The notes under the pieces were generated by a model that had not been told where the DNA came from, ran no database searches, and saw nothing but the letters and a program-made list of their open reading frames with translations. This document shows, in pieces, positions 24,195 through 34,525 of a stretch of 64,000 nucleotides of DNA. This DNA is from Cryptomeria japonica. Its lineage: Eukaryota > Streptophyta > Pinopsida > Cupressales > Cupressaceae. Made by a program: the position numbers and the translations under genes. The stretch lies in assembly GCF_030272615.1 (NCBI RefSeq), contig NC_081409.1, positions 873,450,626 to 873,514,625 on the forward strand, in the 5' to 3' direction. Each line of letters starts with the position of its first letter. The first letter of the stretch is position 1.

Positions 24195-25118
24195 CTATTT
24201 TGGTAAAGGTGCTACCAGTTCAAATATAATCATTTTCACTACTGGTTCCTTCTCATAAATTTTGATTTGACTTTTGTTGAGCTCATCTACTTTGACATTA
24301 GCACTCTCCACTATTTTCTGCAATCTCTTGTTATAACATCTATATGCTTTGATTTCATTAGAATAACCAAGAGATATGCCCTCATCACTTCTAGGATCAA
24401 ATTTCCCAATAGCATCATCTCTTCTGATATAACATTTTCTACAAAAAAATTTGAAATACTTAACTGTATTTTTATTGCCAAACCATAATTCATAAGGTGT
24501 CTTAGTGGTTTCTCCTTTGCTATGTACTATGTTGAATGTGTAAACCATTGTACTAACTACATCTCTCCAATAGATATGAGGTATATCAACTTCCATCATC
24601 ATTGTTCTAGTAGAATCCAAGATAGATCTATTTTTCCTTTCCACAACTCCATTCTGCTGAGGTGTCCGAGGAGCGGAAAATTGTCTTCTAATACCATGCT
24701 TGTCATAAAATTTATTAAACTCACCAGATGTGAATTATCTACCATGATTTGATCTCAAACATTTCATCTTTAATCCTGTCTCAGTTTCCACTTTAGCCTT
24801 AAAGATTTTAAACTTTTCAAATGCTTCAGATTTTTCTCTAAAAAAAGTAACCCACATCATTCTATAATAATCATCAATGATTAGCATGAAATATCTATCA
24901 CCATGAAAACTTTTAACTCTAGCAGGGCCACACAAATCAGTACGAATAAGATCAAGAACATCATTTGATTTATCTTGTATACTCCTAAAAGAGGTTCTGA
25001 CCTGTTTACCCATTTGACATTCTTTACATACCAAATTATAAGGCTTCATAATATTAGGTATATCTCTAACAGCCTTAGTTGAACTGATCTTCACAATGCA
25101 ATCAAATTCACATGACAC
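24195..25118 (-). pseudogene. copia A integrase fragments
   Basis: 25118-24735 carries the second half of the zinc-binding domain (LVCKECQMGKQ) and the first catalytic aspartate (RTDLCGPARV), then ends in RSNHGR and a stop where the second catalytic motif (normally an Asp followed by GGE) should be. 24644-24195 carries the ERKNRS motif with the catalytic Glu and the start of the C-terminal domain. The protein cannot be functional. Confidence 0.9.
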
Positions 25119-25270
25119 GGCCTTTTATGCCATAACCAACTCTCATCAATCTGTGTAATTAAACATGTCTTCTCATCGGAGTTCAAATGAAATATGTTAC
25201 CTTTTGTCTATGTATCGGTTGCAATCTCCAAGCCAGATCTGTTAATGATTTTGCATTTTCCATCCTTGAA

Positions 25271-26305
25271 CTATAATTGAAATTCATTATCTACCAATTG
25301 TCCTACACTCAAAATATTATGCTTCAAACCTTCAATATAATAAACATTGTCATTATTTTTCTTACCATCCAATGATATAGTTCCTTTTCCCTTGATCATA
25401 CATGCCTTGTCATCTCCAAATCTAACTAGTCCACCATCAATTTCTTGCAAAGACAAAAACTTTCCCCTATCTCCAGTCATATGATGTGAACAATCACTGT
25501 CAATTACCCATTTATCCTTATCATCAATTTTAGTAGCAAGTGCCTTCTCCTTAGGTACATTCTCTTCCAATGTCGGATCATCTTCCTTGATATCCAAGAA
25601 TACCCATTCTTTCCTATTGCCGGATCCACTAGCAGAATCTTCTATCAGTTCATCATCTAAATCAGTAATGCCTTCCTCATCCGCTATGTAGCATGATTTG
25701 TCTCTATTTTTCTTGAATCTATACTTGTTTTGATATCTAGTATTAGGTTTAAATGATCTTTTAACTCTTTCTTCAAATCTTGAATTCCTTTCGGGATATC
25801 TAGATGCAAAATGACCAATCTTATTACATGCAAAACATTTAAAAGGTGCTTTTCCTTCATACTTACTTCCTACTGGTCGTTTCAGTACTCTTCTAGAAAG
25901 TAGTGCTTCAAGTTGTTCAAACTCATCATCTTCTCTCTTCATGTCTTCTAATTCTTTTGCATATAAATCTTTCCAATCTTGCTTATCAGTTGTAGATGTA
26001 GATGTATGAAAAGCAGGTTCAGTCTTCACAGCTCCAGAAGGTCCAAATTCCTCAAGCTCAAAAGTAGATAGTTTCCCAACCAAAGTATCTTTGTTGATAA
26101 ATGTATTAGTCATTGTTCTCAACTCATTAATAGAAGTAGCCTTCATTTTGTAAGTTGGTGGTAGGGCTCTCAAGACTTTAGAAACAATTTCATCTTCACT
26201 CAAAGTTCCACCACAACATTGAATTCCCATAACAATCTCATTTACCCTTTCCATGAATGCAGTAATCCTTTCATAGTCTTCCATATTCAAGTTTTCATAT
26301 CTCAC
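25271..26305 (-). pseudogene. copia A gag and protease
   Basis: 344 open codons covering the C-terminal part of gag, a zinc knuckle, and the aspartic protease. The knuckle reads CFACNKIGHFASRYP, so the last Cys of CCHC is Tyr. The protease active site reads VIDSDCSHHMTGD, with Asp in place of the usual Gly of DSG. The N-terminal part of gag, between 26306 and the primer site at 26742, is broken by stops. Confidence 0.9.
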
Positions 26306-26730
26306 CTAGTAACCATCAAGTTTAGCAATCTTTACTGTAGGGTCACCTTCATTAAGAGTCTGCAACTTATCCCATATAGCCTTTGCAGATGATTTGTCGA
26401 TTAATCCCATAATTTGCTAATCAGAAAGTGCACACAAGAGGGCTTATCTTGCTCTACAATCATTCTCAAGCTCCTTGTCCAAGTTTGCCAGACGAGGATT
26501 GCTAGATCCCAGATTATAGGGTGTGACACCATTCTTTGTGATCTCCTAAATCTCCTTGCCAAGACATCTCAGATGAGTCTCCAACCAAATCTTCCATACT
26601 GTATAGTTTGTTCCTTCAAGCCTTGGTATATCCCTTCGAAAGATATCTCTTGAAGAACTGGATGAACTTGAACAGTTAGTCGCCATAGGATCTTCCTCAA
26701 GTGGTTAGACATTCTGCAGAGATGACCAAA

Positions 26731-26742
26731 GCTCTAATACCA
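26731..26742 (-). other. copia A primer binding site
   Basis: On the sense strand TGGTATTAGAGC, one base from the standard initiator-Met tRNA primer site TGGTATCAGAGC, two bases inside the 5' LTR. Confidence 0.9.
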
Positions 26743-26744
26743 AT

Positions 26745-27968
26745 TGTTAGATAGTTCAGATAACTAGAAGACAACTTAGAGGGGGGGGATGAATCAACTG
26801 TCACATATTAATGAAATCTTTAGCAATTTAAAACAACAGTACCAGAACCCAAAATAATAATAGCAAAATAGTAGTTAATCCAATTAAGCATAAACAATAA
26901 TCACAAAATAAAAGCCATCCACACAACACAAAGATTTGTACGTGAAAAAATCGGTAAAGGGAAAAACCATGGTGGGAAGCCTACCCACAGTCAGATAATA
27001 CTTATGTTGTAAGTATGTGAATTACAATGAAGGGGCCTGCACTTGCAGGAAGGCCAATAGCCTAGAGCACACTGCTCATCACAAAAGGAGTCTCATTGAC
27101 TACATACAAATCCAAACTACAATCCGAAGAAGTGTTGAACTGCAAAAGATAGCATCTCCTATGCCTGAGTAAAGTTCAGGTTAAGCTCAATATTAGAGGA
27201 CTATATCATCTTCTATAAACCCAATTCGATCTCCAATGATTGGCCAACTCCTTTTCCTGAATGATATTACATTATTTGCACATTATATTCCTTGACCACG
27301 ATCTCTTACAATAATTATGATGATCTACAATGAGATCTTACATCTTATTTATACAAACCCTCAACCATTAAAAATTAGGTCAGCCACCAAACAATAAACC
27401 AATTACATAATTACAAACCATGTTGGTCTTAGACCAAAATAAATAATATCCAACACATAAGACATCCCAGAAATACAATAATAGGTCCTATCCATGTGTT
27501 ACATTAATGTCGGTCTATAACCTAGATCAACTGGGACCAAGTATAGGTCCACACGCTTCATTAATGATCTCTAAATTCCAAGTCTCAAACATGATCACCA
27601 ACAACATCCCGAAACTCCATCAGAAGTTGCACCACCACCAATTATGAAATGCATCAAAGATCTCTACCAAAATCTCTACTAGTGAAACCCTCACCAAAAC
27701 CAGAAACCAATCTTCATAGCAAGCAGGATAGCATCCAATCACCAGACCAAAACTAACTAACCAAATATGAGTAGAAGCATAATGAACAAGTCAATTCCAT
27801 CACCAGGTTATACCGGAATCAACCGGATCATGCTAGATCCAAGTTAACAAAAAAACTACTCAACCTACCAGGACCAGAAGGGTGTCAGTAAAGCATCCAA
27901 ACAATTAGTGTTGACATCAATGATAAAACATCAATGCAACACTAATCAGTTCCACCAAATGGCCAACA
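26745..27968 (-). repeat. 5' LTR of copia A
   Basis: On the plus strand TGTTAGATAG...ATGGCCAACA, 1224 bp. It is bounded on the inside by the primer site, and its second half matches the truncated 3' LTR. Confidence 0.9.
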
Positions 27969-28541
27969 CACATTTCCATTATTCACATTTAAGAATTTGC
28001 AATTACTTTCTTTCAAGGTATATTCCTCAACCGGGGTTTGACTAAGGCAAACCCCTATCCATAACCCTTCTACTTTTTTGTGTGTAGGTTGCAAGTGTGC
28101 AGCTGTAATTGCAAGTTTAGGCTTCACTTTTAGAGATGAAAAAACCCTTTTCACTATGTGTATTTTTCGGAGGACCAGGTGCAACTTCAACCTAGTCTCG
28201 ATGACTTTTCTCTAGATTTTTAGGGAAGATTTGTATCAGTATAAATATCTTATATCCAAAGTTGTAACGCGATCTAGAATCGGTAGCTCCTTATTCCATC
28301 CATTTTATCTTCATTTTCTGCATAGTAAACAAGTCAACATATCTATTTACAAAAGAGGAAAAATTGCATTCCAATCCTTGCAATCCACTTGGCATTCACA
28401 TCCTTGTTTTTCTTGGATTTGGATATAGTAGATTCAGTCCCTCTTTTGAATGTAAAGTATCTCCCAAGTGAAAATCATCCTAATGGTTTCCTTTCTCTCT
28501 CTTAGATGGGGAACCACTAGGATCCAATTTTCCACTTTACA
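27969..28541 (+). repeat. truncated 5' LTR of the plus-strand gag element
   Basis: 573 bp of an LTR that would be about 1.2 kb; its outer part was lost where copia A joins. The landmark stretch around 28020-28190 is the reverse complement of the one at 1451-1636 in the old LTR. Confidence 0.75.
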
Positions 28542-28544
28542 TTT

Positions 28545-28557
28545 TGGTGAACCTGAT
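28545..28557 (+). other. primer binding site (tRNA not identified)
   Basis: TGGTGAACCTGAT starts 3 bp after the LTR end. The same site with one change (TGGTGAACCCGAT) stands next to the 5' LTR of the element at 32551-40395. It differs from the Met-tRNA site of the copia elements and from the TGGCGCC site of the Tat element. Confidence 0.6.
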
Positions 28558-29360
28558 ATCTTACATCTTAATTCTGATTTCTTAATGTTAGATCTGAATA
28601 ATTGCGAATTGAATTTCAAAATTTTATTTCGAAGTTTAATCTTTTTGCAAATTTTAGAGGTTAATTGCATAAAAACCCTAATTTTTTCATTTTGTGGAAA
28701 TTAATCTTGTGACGTATTTCATTTTAGTTGTTTATTCAGATTTGGTTTCTCTTTCTAAATTACAATTCAAATTTTCCTTTTTATTATGAAAATTAAGTGG
28801 TTAAACAACAAAACCCTCATTTTTAAGAATCTCATATTTTGACCTTTGACTGCTAATTTAACCTATCTAGACATCTCCAAATCAACTATTTTTTTGGATT
28901 CTGCAATAAAATCATAATTTCTATAATCCCTAAAAAAATTTAAAAATGTTGGTCAAACCGGGTACAACTTGTACCCAGTCCCTATATTTTTTCCAAAAAT
29001 TTTGGGAATCAAAATTGACTGTATTTTTCTGCTTAAATCCAAGAAATTGGCATCAAAATCAAATTTAAATTTAACACCCTCAACTTTTAAATTAACTTTC
29101 ATAAAAGGGTCCTAATTTTAGATCTTCTTTTTCAACAAATTAAAATTTTCACTAAGAGACTTTCAATGGTAATCAATGGGATAGATTTTTTTGCCATTTC
29201 ACATATGATTTCATTGTTTACAACATATATTTATTAAAATAACATGTTGGATAATGGCTTCTTTCATTTCATGTTGCTTCTTTTCATTCATAGTACTTGG
29301 TCATACTGTGTTGTTAGGATTTTAAAGTCATTTCCTTTTTAATTTGATCTCAAAGCTTTC
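28558..29360. other. leader of the plus-strand gag element
   Basis: AT-rich, T-rich leader without a supported coding frame. It resembles in composition the leader 37961-39120 of the young element on the other strand. Confidence 0.5.
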
Positions 29361-30591
29361 ATGTATCATTCATGTTACATTATGGTGATGTTATTAAAAA
29401 AATCCATTTCATTTGTTAATCACCTTAAGGCTCTTGTAGATCCCAATCTTAGAGATCATAATCCTTGTACCTCTCCTAAGGTATCTTGTGTGGATGAGAT
29501 GAGATCTAATTCTTCCACCAATGATCCTTTTAAAAGAGAGCAAGCATTGGAAAGCAACACGGTCCCATCTTCTTCTCATACAAATCCCCTTGAGAAAGGG
29601 GGGCAACATCAAACTATTAACATTCTTACATCTTTAGACCCTCCTTATTCTCCTAGGACCTATCTTCAACATCAAAATATATGTAGAGAGGATGATGTTA
29701 TGTATTTTATTTATGATATTTCCCCTCACATAGAAATAATTAAAAATGAGCCTTTAAATGATGAAGATATTCATACCCAACCTCCCAAAAAGGATAAGCA
29801 TGATGAAAGAAAGAAAAGTATCCTTTCACATTATATTCCTTCTTCATCTACAAATCCTTTTATTCCCTCTTACACATCAGATTTCAAAGAAATTCATGAT
29901 CTTATTCCACCACCTAGTCATTTTCAATATTCTTAAAGTTCTTGGCTTTCATATAAAACAAAAAAAAAGGTTTTAGAGGACAAGGACTTGGGAAGTTTGA
30001 ATAAGGAATTTGTGTCCCTATAAACCCTACCATACAATCCCTTACAAAAGGCATAGGAAATGAGACTCCTCTATCTATGGATGAACTCCTTAGGCTCCAA
30101 AACTTTAAAAACCATCTCCAAAGACAACAAATCAAAAGAGCCCGCAAGAATGCTTCTTCTTCAAAACGTCCTTTTTGCTCATTTCATTAAACCCACAATC
30201 ACAATGCTGCCCTAATTTTCAAAAATCTATTCAAGAAAGCATACACAATGGAAAAATTATTATCGTGGATGATGATCCTTCTTCTTCTAACAATTTATCT
30301 CCTTCATGTCAAGAACATGAATTAAAACATATTTATCATCTAGAAAGACTAGCTACAAGAATCTATTGGAGATTGAAATATGATAAGAACATTTCCTTTC
30401 CTCCTAAACAACAGTACAACAATCTTGAGCAAGTGAAAGGTGAGGAATGTTGCATTTTTCATGATTCATATTCACATTCTCTTGGAAAATGTCATGGATT
30501 TAAGAAATTTATTCAAAATCAATATGATCTTGCACGAATTTGTCTTACAATGGATCTATTTGTATTTCTTGGCAAAAATATAGTGCCTTAG
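29361..30591 (+). pseudogene. gag-like fragments of the plus-strand element
   Basis: Two frames. 29361-29936 (191 codons) is polar and rich in Ser, Pro and acidic residues (for example SSSTNPFIPS) and does not show the gag core. 30175-30591 (138 codons) ends with a knuckle of the form C-x-F-H-x4-H-x4-C (CIFHDSYSHSLGKC) and then FKKFIQNQYDLA, the same pattern as in the young gag-only element and the Tat element. The frames do not join, so at least one frameshift separates them. Function inferred: nucleocapsid-type structural protein. Confidence 0.6.
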
Positions 30592-31075
30592 CACTTCTTT
30601 ATCTTCATGTTTCTCTTCACCCTATGACATAAGTAGCCAACTTAATTGGGGTCTCTTTATCATTTGTGGTGGTTTTATTTCAATTTTAAATATCTTGGGG
30701 TAGCAACATAAAGTTCACTTTCCTTCTTCTTTCTATGGATTTATTTCTATCTATTTGAATTATTCATTATTAGATCTCTTTTCTTCCATAGAATCATTCT
30801 TATGTGAGCATATAATTGTTCTTTGTTTTTCATATTTGCTTGGAGAGGAGAATCTTTTGTGACTAGTCCACTTCTTCTTTTGCCTTCATTCTCTTGGAAA
30901 AATTACCTCTTCTATGGTTTTGGTTATTTGTAAGTATGATATGCCCCGTAACATGGAATGATCTATCATGAATTACATATCCCTTCCTTGAGAAGATTTG
31001 TTCCATTAAGGAAGGCATATCGCTTGAAAATAATCACCTTTAGCAGATGTGTAATGCTTCTCCTTGTCCTATCAT

Positions 31076-31138
31076 CCTAGTGGTTTCCTTTCTCTCTCCT
31101 ATGTGGGGAACCACTAGGATACAATTTTCCACTTTACA
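31076..31138 (+). repeat. LTR terminal fragment
   Basis: Repeats 28482-28541 with few changes, from TGGTTTCCTTTCTCTCTC to TTTTCCACTTTACA. Only the end of the LTR is present. Confidence 0.75.
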
Positions 31139-31996
31139 AAAACAAACTGGAAAACTAGGTTTTCTTAAAAAGGCTCCCAAAACCTTCAAAAAAGAAGGGT
31201 TTTAAAAATGCTCCCTTAACCTTATGGTGCACGTCCCTATGGAAAATACTATCTTCAAAGACCACTATGATAAAGCCAAAGCTAAGAATCACTCTTGAAA
31301 CCACCTCAATAGGAAAAGGAGAGTGAAACCATAAATAAGGACCTACAGAGCCCCAAAAAATATCTCTTGCCAAACAATTAGAAATCCACCCCCCAAAAAA
31401 TAGAATGCAGAAAATAAGAAAGGAGAACCTAAAACGAAGCACAACCCATCACTACCTCCTCCACCTTGATAGGAGAAACAATGAAATAAGAGCCACAAAG
31501 AGTAAGAAGAGCCCCATAAAGACCCAACTACACTAAAGCACCAAAAACTCTTAGCAAAACATAAATGACTAGAACTTTCTATTGAAAATTAGCAACAATG
31601 AACTAACCACCATAGCCGCACCAAAGAAAAGGTAGGAGGACCCACCAACTACCAAAAACCTTGCCAAAGGAGACACAACATAAAACCTTGCAATAAATAC
31701 CACCTCAATAGACATATCAACAACATGTCTCACCAAAGCATCCACCTCAAAAGGAACACTCAATGAAGAGCACCATCTAGGTGTTGGCAATATAGGATGG
31801 TTATGGTTATAGATGATGATTATATTTGCATTATTAGAGAAGGTCATATCATTCCAGTGAAGGTTGGAAAGGTTTTGTATTGCAGAGCAGACATCGGTGC
31901 TTAATCGAAACTATATCAATCATTAGTAGATGATACTTTCATAGTTCATTTCTTTTTGGATTGTAGTCTGATGTTTATGTAAGCTAGTGAGACTTC
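31139..31996. other. unassigned sequence
   Basis: Minus-strand open stretches at 31442-31155 (95 codons, hydrophobic) and 31847-31569 (92 codons) are not like any family I can name. Possibly part of a decayed element. Confidence 0.3.
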
Positions 31997-32280
31997 CCTT
32001 TATGATGAGCAGTGTGCTCTAGGCTTTTGGCCTTTCTGCAAGTGTAGACCCCATTGTAATTATTTACAATATTACTCTAGAATATTCATCTGATTGTGGG
32101 TAGGGTTTCTCACCATGGTTTTCCCTTTCCAAGTTTTCCACATCAAATTATTGGCGTCATGTGTGTTGTTCTTTCATGTTATATTCTTCATTGTGTTGTG
32201 TTGTAGTTAAGGTTTATCATTGAATTAATTGGTGTACTTGTGAGATAACTGATTCACCCCCCTCCACCAGAGATTACTTT
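31997..32280 (+). repeat. partial copia LTR (copia A family, opposite orientation)
   Basis: From GATGAGCAGTGTGCTCTAGG to GATTCACCCCCCTCC it follows, in reverse complement, the 26760-27080 part of the copia A 5' LTR, including the stretch TTGTGGGTAGG and ACCATGGTTTTCCC. No internal region adjoins it. Confidence 0.7.
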
Positions 32281-32550
32281 AGTGGCGAATATTCGTCAAT
32301 GGCAAATTTTTCATGTCGGCGACCTGGGAAATGGCGAATATTTTGTACTGAGTAGGGGTGGCCATGTCACCAGAACATTATCAATTTCCATCAAGTTCAC
32401 AACCCGATCTCCATACTTTTTTATGTAATTAAATGTTTCTATGCGAGGATTTTGCTAATATAATATACGGTGGACACACGGTAAATTTAATTTTTTCGCC
32501 TACACTCTCTAAGGTTGCCTTAATAGATGACCATAATTCACCTATAGGCA

Positions 32551-33780
32551 TGTGTAAAGCGGAAAATCGCGGTCGAACCCTAGTTGGTCTCCCCTCTTCT
32601 AACTCCGAGGAGAGAGAAGGGAGGTTCGCTAGGATTCGATGGGTTTTCACTTAGGGGGAAGACTTTACATTCAAAAGAGGGGTTGAAACTCATAAGATTC
32701 AATCCCACATGATGTAAGATTGGATGCTAAATGAATTTCAAGGGTTTGGAAAGAAAAGCTACCCTCTTTTGTAAAGAATGTTGATTAAGGAAATTAAGCT
32801 AAGGATGCATAGAAAGTCATAAAAATTCGCTTATAAACTGAGTTTAGGTTATAGGATGAAGCTGCGGACCTGGAATTAGCAGTAAAATGTCGATACGGCG
32901 CTGTCCTGCAAATTTGAGAAAAAGTTGTCGGGACGATGGCGCCCGGCGCCACAGTCCTCCGAAAAATCCGCGAAACGAAGGGGGATCGGTTCATCTCTGC
33001 ACAAGGATTCCAGATCTTCAATCTCAGCCGCGTACCTGCAACCTACACACAGAAAAGCGAAGACGATTGGGGGGTTAGGGATTAGGGGTTTGCCTTTAGG
33101 TCAAACCCCGGTTTTGGAATTAACCAAGAAATGAGCAAGTGCTGTAAATGTAAATGACTGTAATGTAAAACAAGTACTAATACCTTGTTCTAAGGATGTT
33201 TGTATCCTTATGTGCAAAGGTTTAGATGTTGTGTGTTGTAGTATGTAGCATGTAATAAGTGATCTCCTCTTCAATGGTTGAATCCTTGTCTTGAATGCAA
33301 CACTTAGCCTTGAATGGAGACTTGGAATGATCAATTGCTTGAATGCTTGAATGCTTGAGTATAGTTTCCACGCTTTGTACACATATCCTCTTCATCCCAA
33401 ATGAGAGAGAAAAATGTAGTTTATATACTTGTCAATTAGGGCTGATAGACTAATTTTCCCGACCTTAGGCCGACCAGGGAAGTATATTTCCAAATTGCAA
33501 TAAAAAAGACCCGATATCACTTAGGAAACCGGGCCCAAAATAGGACCCAGGGACCAGGGCACTGGGCGCCCTGGTCCTGAGGGACCAGGGCGCTGGGCCC
33601 TCTGGTCCCACCTCCAGGACAGCGGGGTGCAAGGAGGTTCAGGCCAATGGTGCTTGAAAAATGCAGTTTTCAGTGTCGTGAGCAAGTTTTGGGGTCTCCA
33701 TTCAGGTTGCGTGTTGCGTCACCATCGTGAAGACCGAAATGCAGTCGAAATTGCAAGTGTCGCAATTTTAGGATGCTACA
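32551..33780 (-). repeat. 3' LTR of the young gag-only element
   Basis: 1230 bp, TGTAAAGCGG...GGATGCTACA on the plus strand (sense TGTAGC...TTTACA). It contains two units of a GC-rich palindromic repeat at 33550-33609. Confidence 0.95.
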
Positions 33781-33796
33781 TTTAGCCCCCACTTTA
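33781..33796 (-). other. polypurine tract
   Basis: The sense strand reads AAAGTGGGGGCTAAA immediately before the 3' LTR, the expected position and composition for plus-strand DNA priming. Confidence 0.85.
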
Positions 33797-34525
33797 GCGG
33801 GAGTATGTATGCTCATACTTCCGGTAAAGTATAAGGAAACAACATTGAAAGACTTTCACCACGTGAAGGAGGCAAGATACACCAAGCCCCCAGTGGACTA
33901 AGGATCTTACAACTTCGATTGACAAAGTAAAAGGGAAGATCACGAGGAAGAACCATGACTGTCAGTAGTAAGGTTCCCTCACTATGAGTCATGCAAAAGA
34001 AATACCAAAAATCTTCAAGACAAAGCTAAGTTTGCCAAGAAATTTTCAAGTATCTTTGAAAGGATAGACAGGGTGTATGCCCCCCTACGTTAAAGCGATC
34101 GCACACGCCTCAATGGGGGTGATTGTTTTAACGTAGTGATACACATAAGAAATGAGAAAGGAAAAGGAGCACGTTATCGCAAAGATTTAGCCCCCAAGTG
34201 TGAGATAAACCCAAGGATAATAGACACAAAACACAAAGCACGAGGTGACTTCGCTTTCCTCGGGGTCAGTATGCTGTATGATAAGTCATGTATATATATC
34301 ATATGTATGTATGCATAATTGTTCTTCATTCCCCAATCAAGGAAGGTCACCTAGAAGAAGGGAACACATGTGTCTTTTGAGTCAACATGAGAGAGACCAA
34401 AGAGATCTCAATGCTTTGCATCGTCCTCAAGTAGACAACACTAAGGATGACAAATAGAAGAATGAGAATAACATATAGAAGAAGTAACAAAAGAGAGGGG
34501 GAGAGAATCTGCCATGCTAATGTAA
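33797..34525 (-). other. 3' untranslated region of the young gag-only element
   Basis: About 730 bp between the ORF stop and the polypurine tract; no coding frame is supported. It is conserved with 2331-3254 of the old copy. Confidence 0.6.

Larger units (their letters stand above)
20248..27968 (-). mobile_element. Ty1/copia element A, decayed
   Basis: A minus-strand copia element with the order gag, protease, integrase, reverse transcriptase, RNase H between two LTRs. The 5' LTR (26745-27968) is complete in outline; the 3' LTR (20248-21134) has lost about 330 bp at its outer end, so no target duplication can be read. The coding part is broken by many frameshifts and stops. A separate inverted-repeat insertion sits at 21436-22393, between RNase H and the 3' LTR. 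The right edge cuts into the LTR of another element (27969-28541), so element A landed in, or recombined with, that LTR. Confidence 0.9.
27969..31138 (+). mobile_element. remnant of a plus-strand gag-carrying LTR element
   Basis: 27969-28541 is the 3' part of an LTR related to those of the gag-only element but in the opposite orientation, ending TCCACTTTACA. It is followed at 28545 by TGGTGAACCTG, matching the primer site of the young element (TGGTGAACCCG). Gag-like frames follow at 29361-30591. The last about 63 bp of the LTR recur at 31076-31138, so most of the 3' LTR is missing. No reverse transcriptase or integrase is seen, hence probably also a non-autonomous element. Confidence 0.7.

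Noticed and set aside
31155-31847. Two hydrophobic minus-strand frames as membrane proteins
   Set aside because: No start context, no family likeness, and neighbouring sequence is decayed repeat; more likely chance open frames.
32340-32380. GTAGGGGTGG as the 5' terminal repeat of the hAT element
   Set aside because: It resembles hAT ends, but the matching end is not in the window, so it cannot be tested.
32887-33134. Plus-strand open frames in the LTRs of the young element (also 39471-39718)
   Set aside because: They overlap each other in different frames, lie in LTR sequence, and follow the two LTR copies; no coding support.
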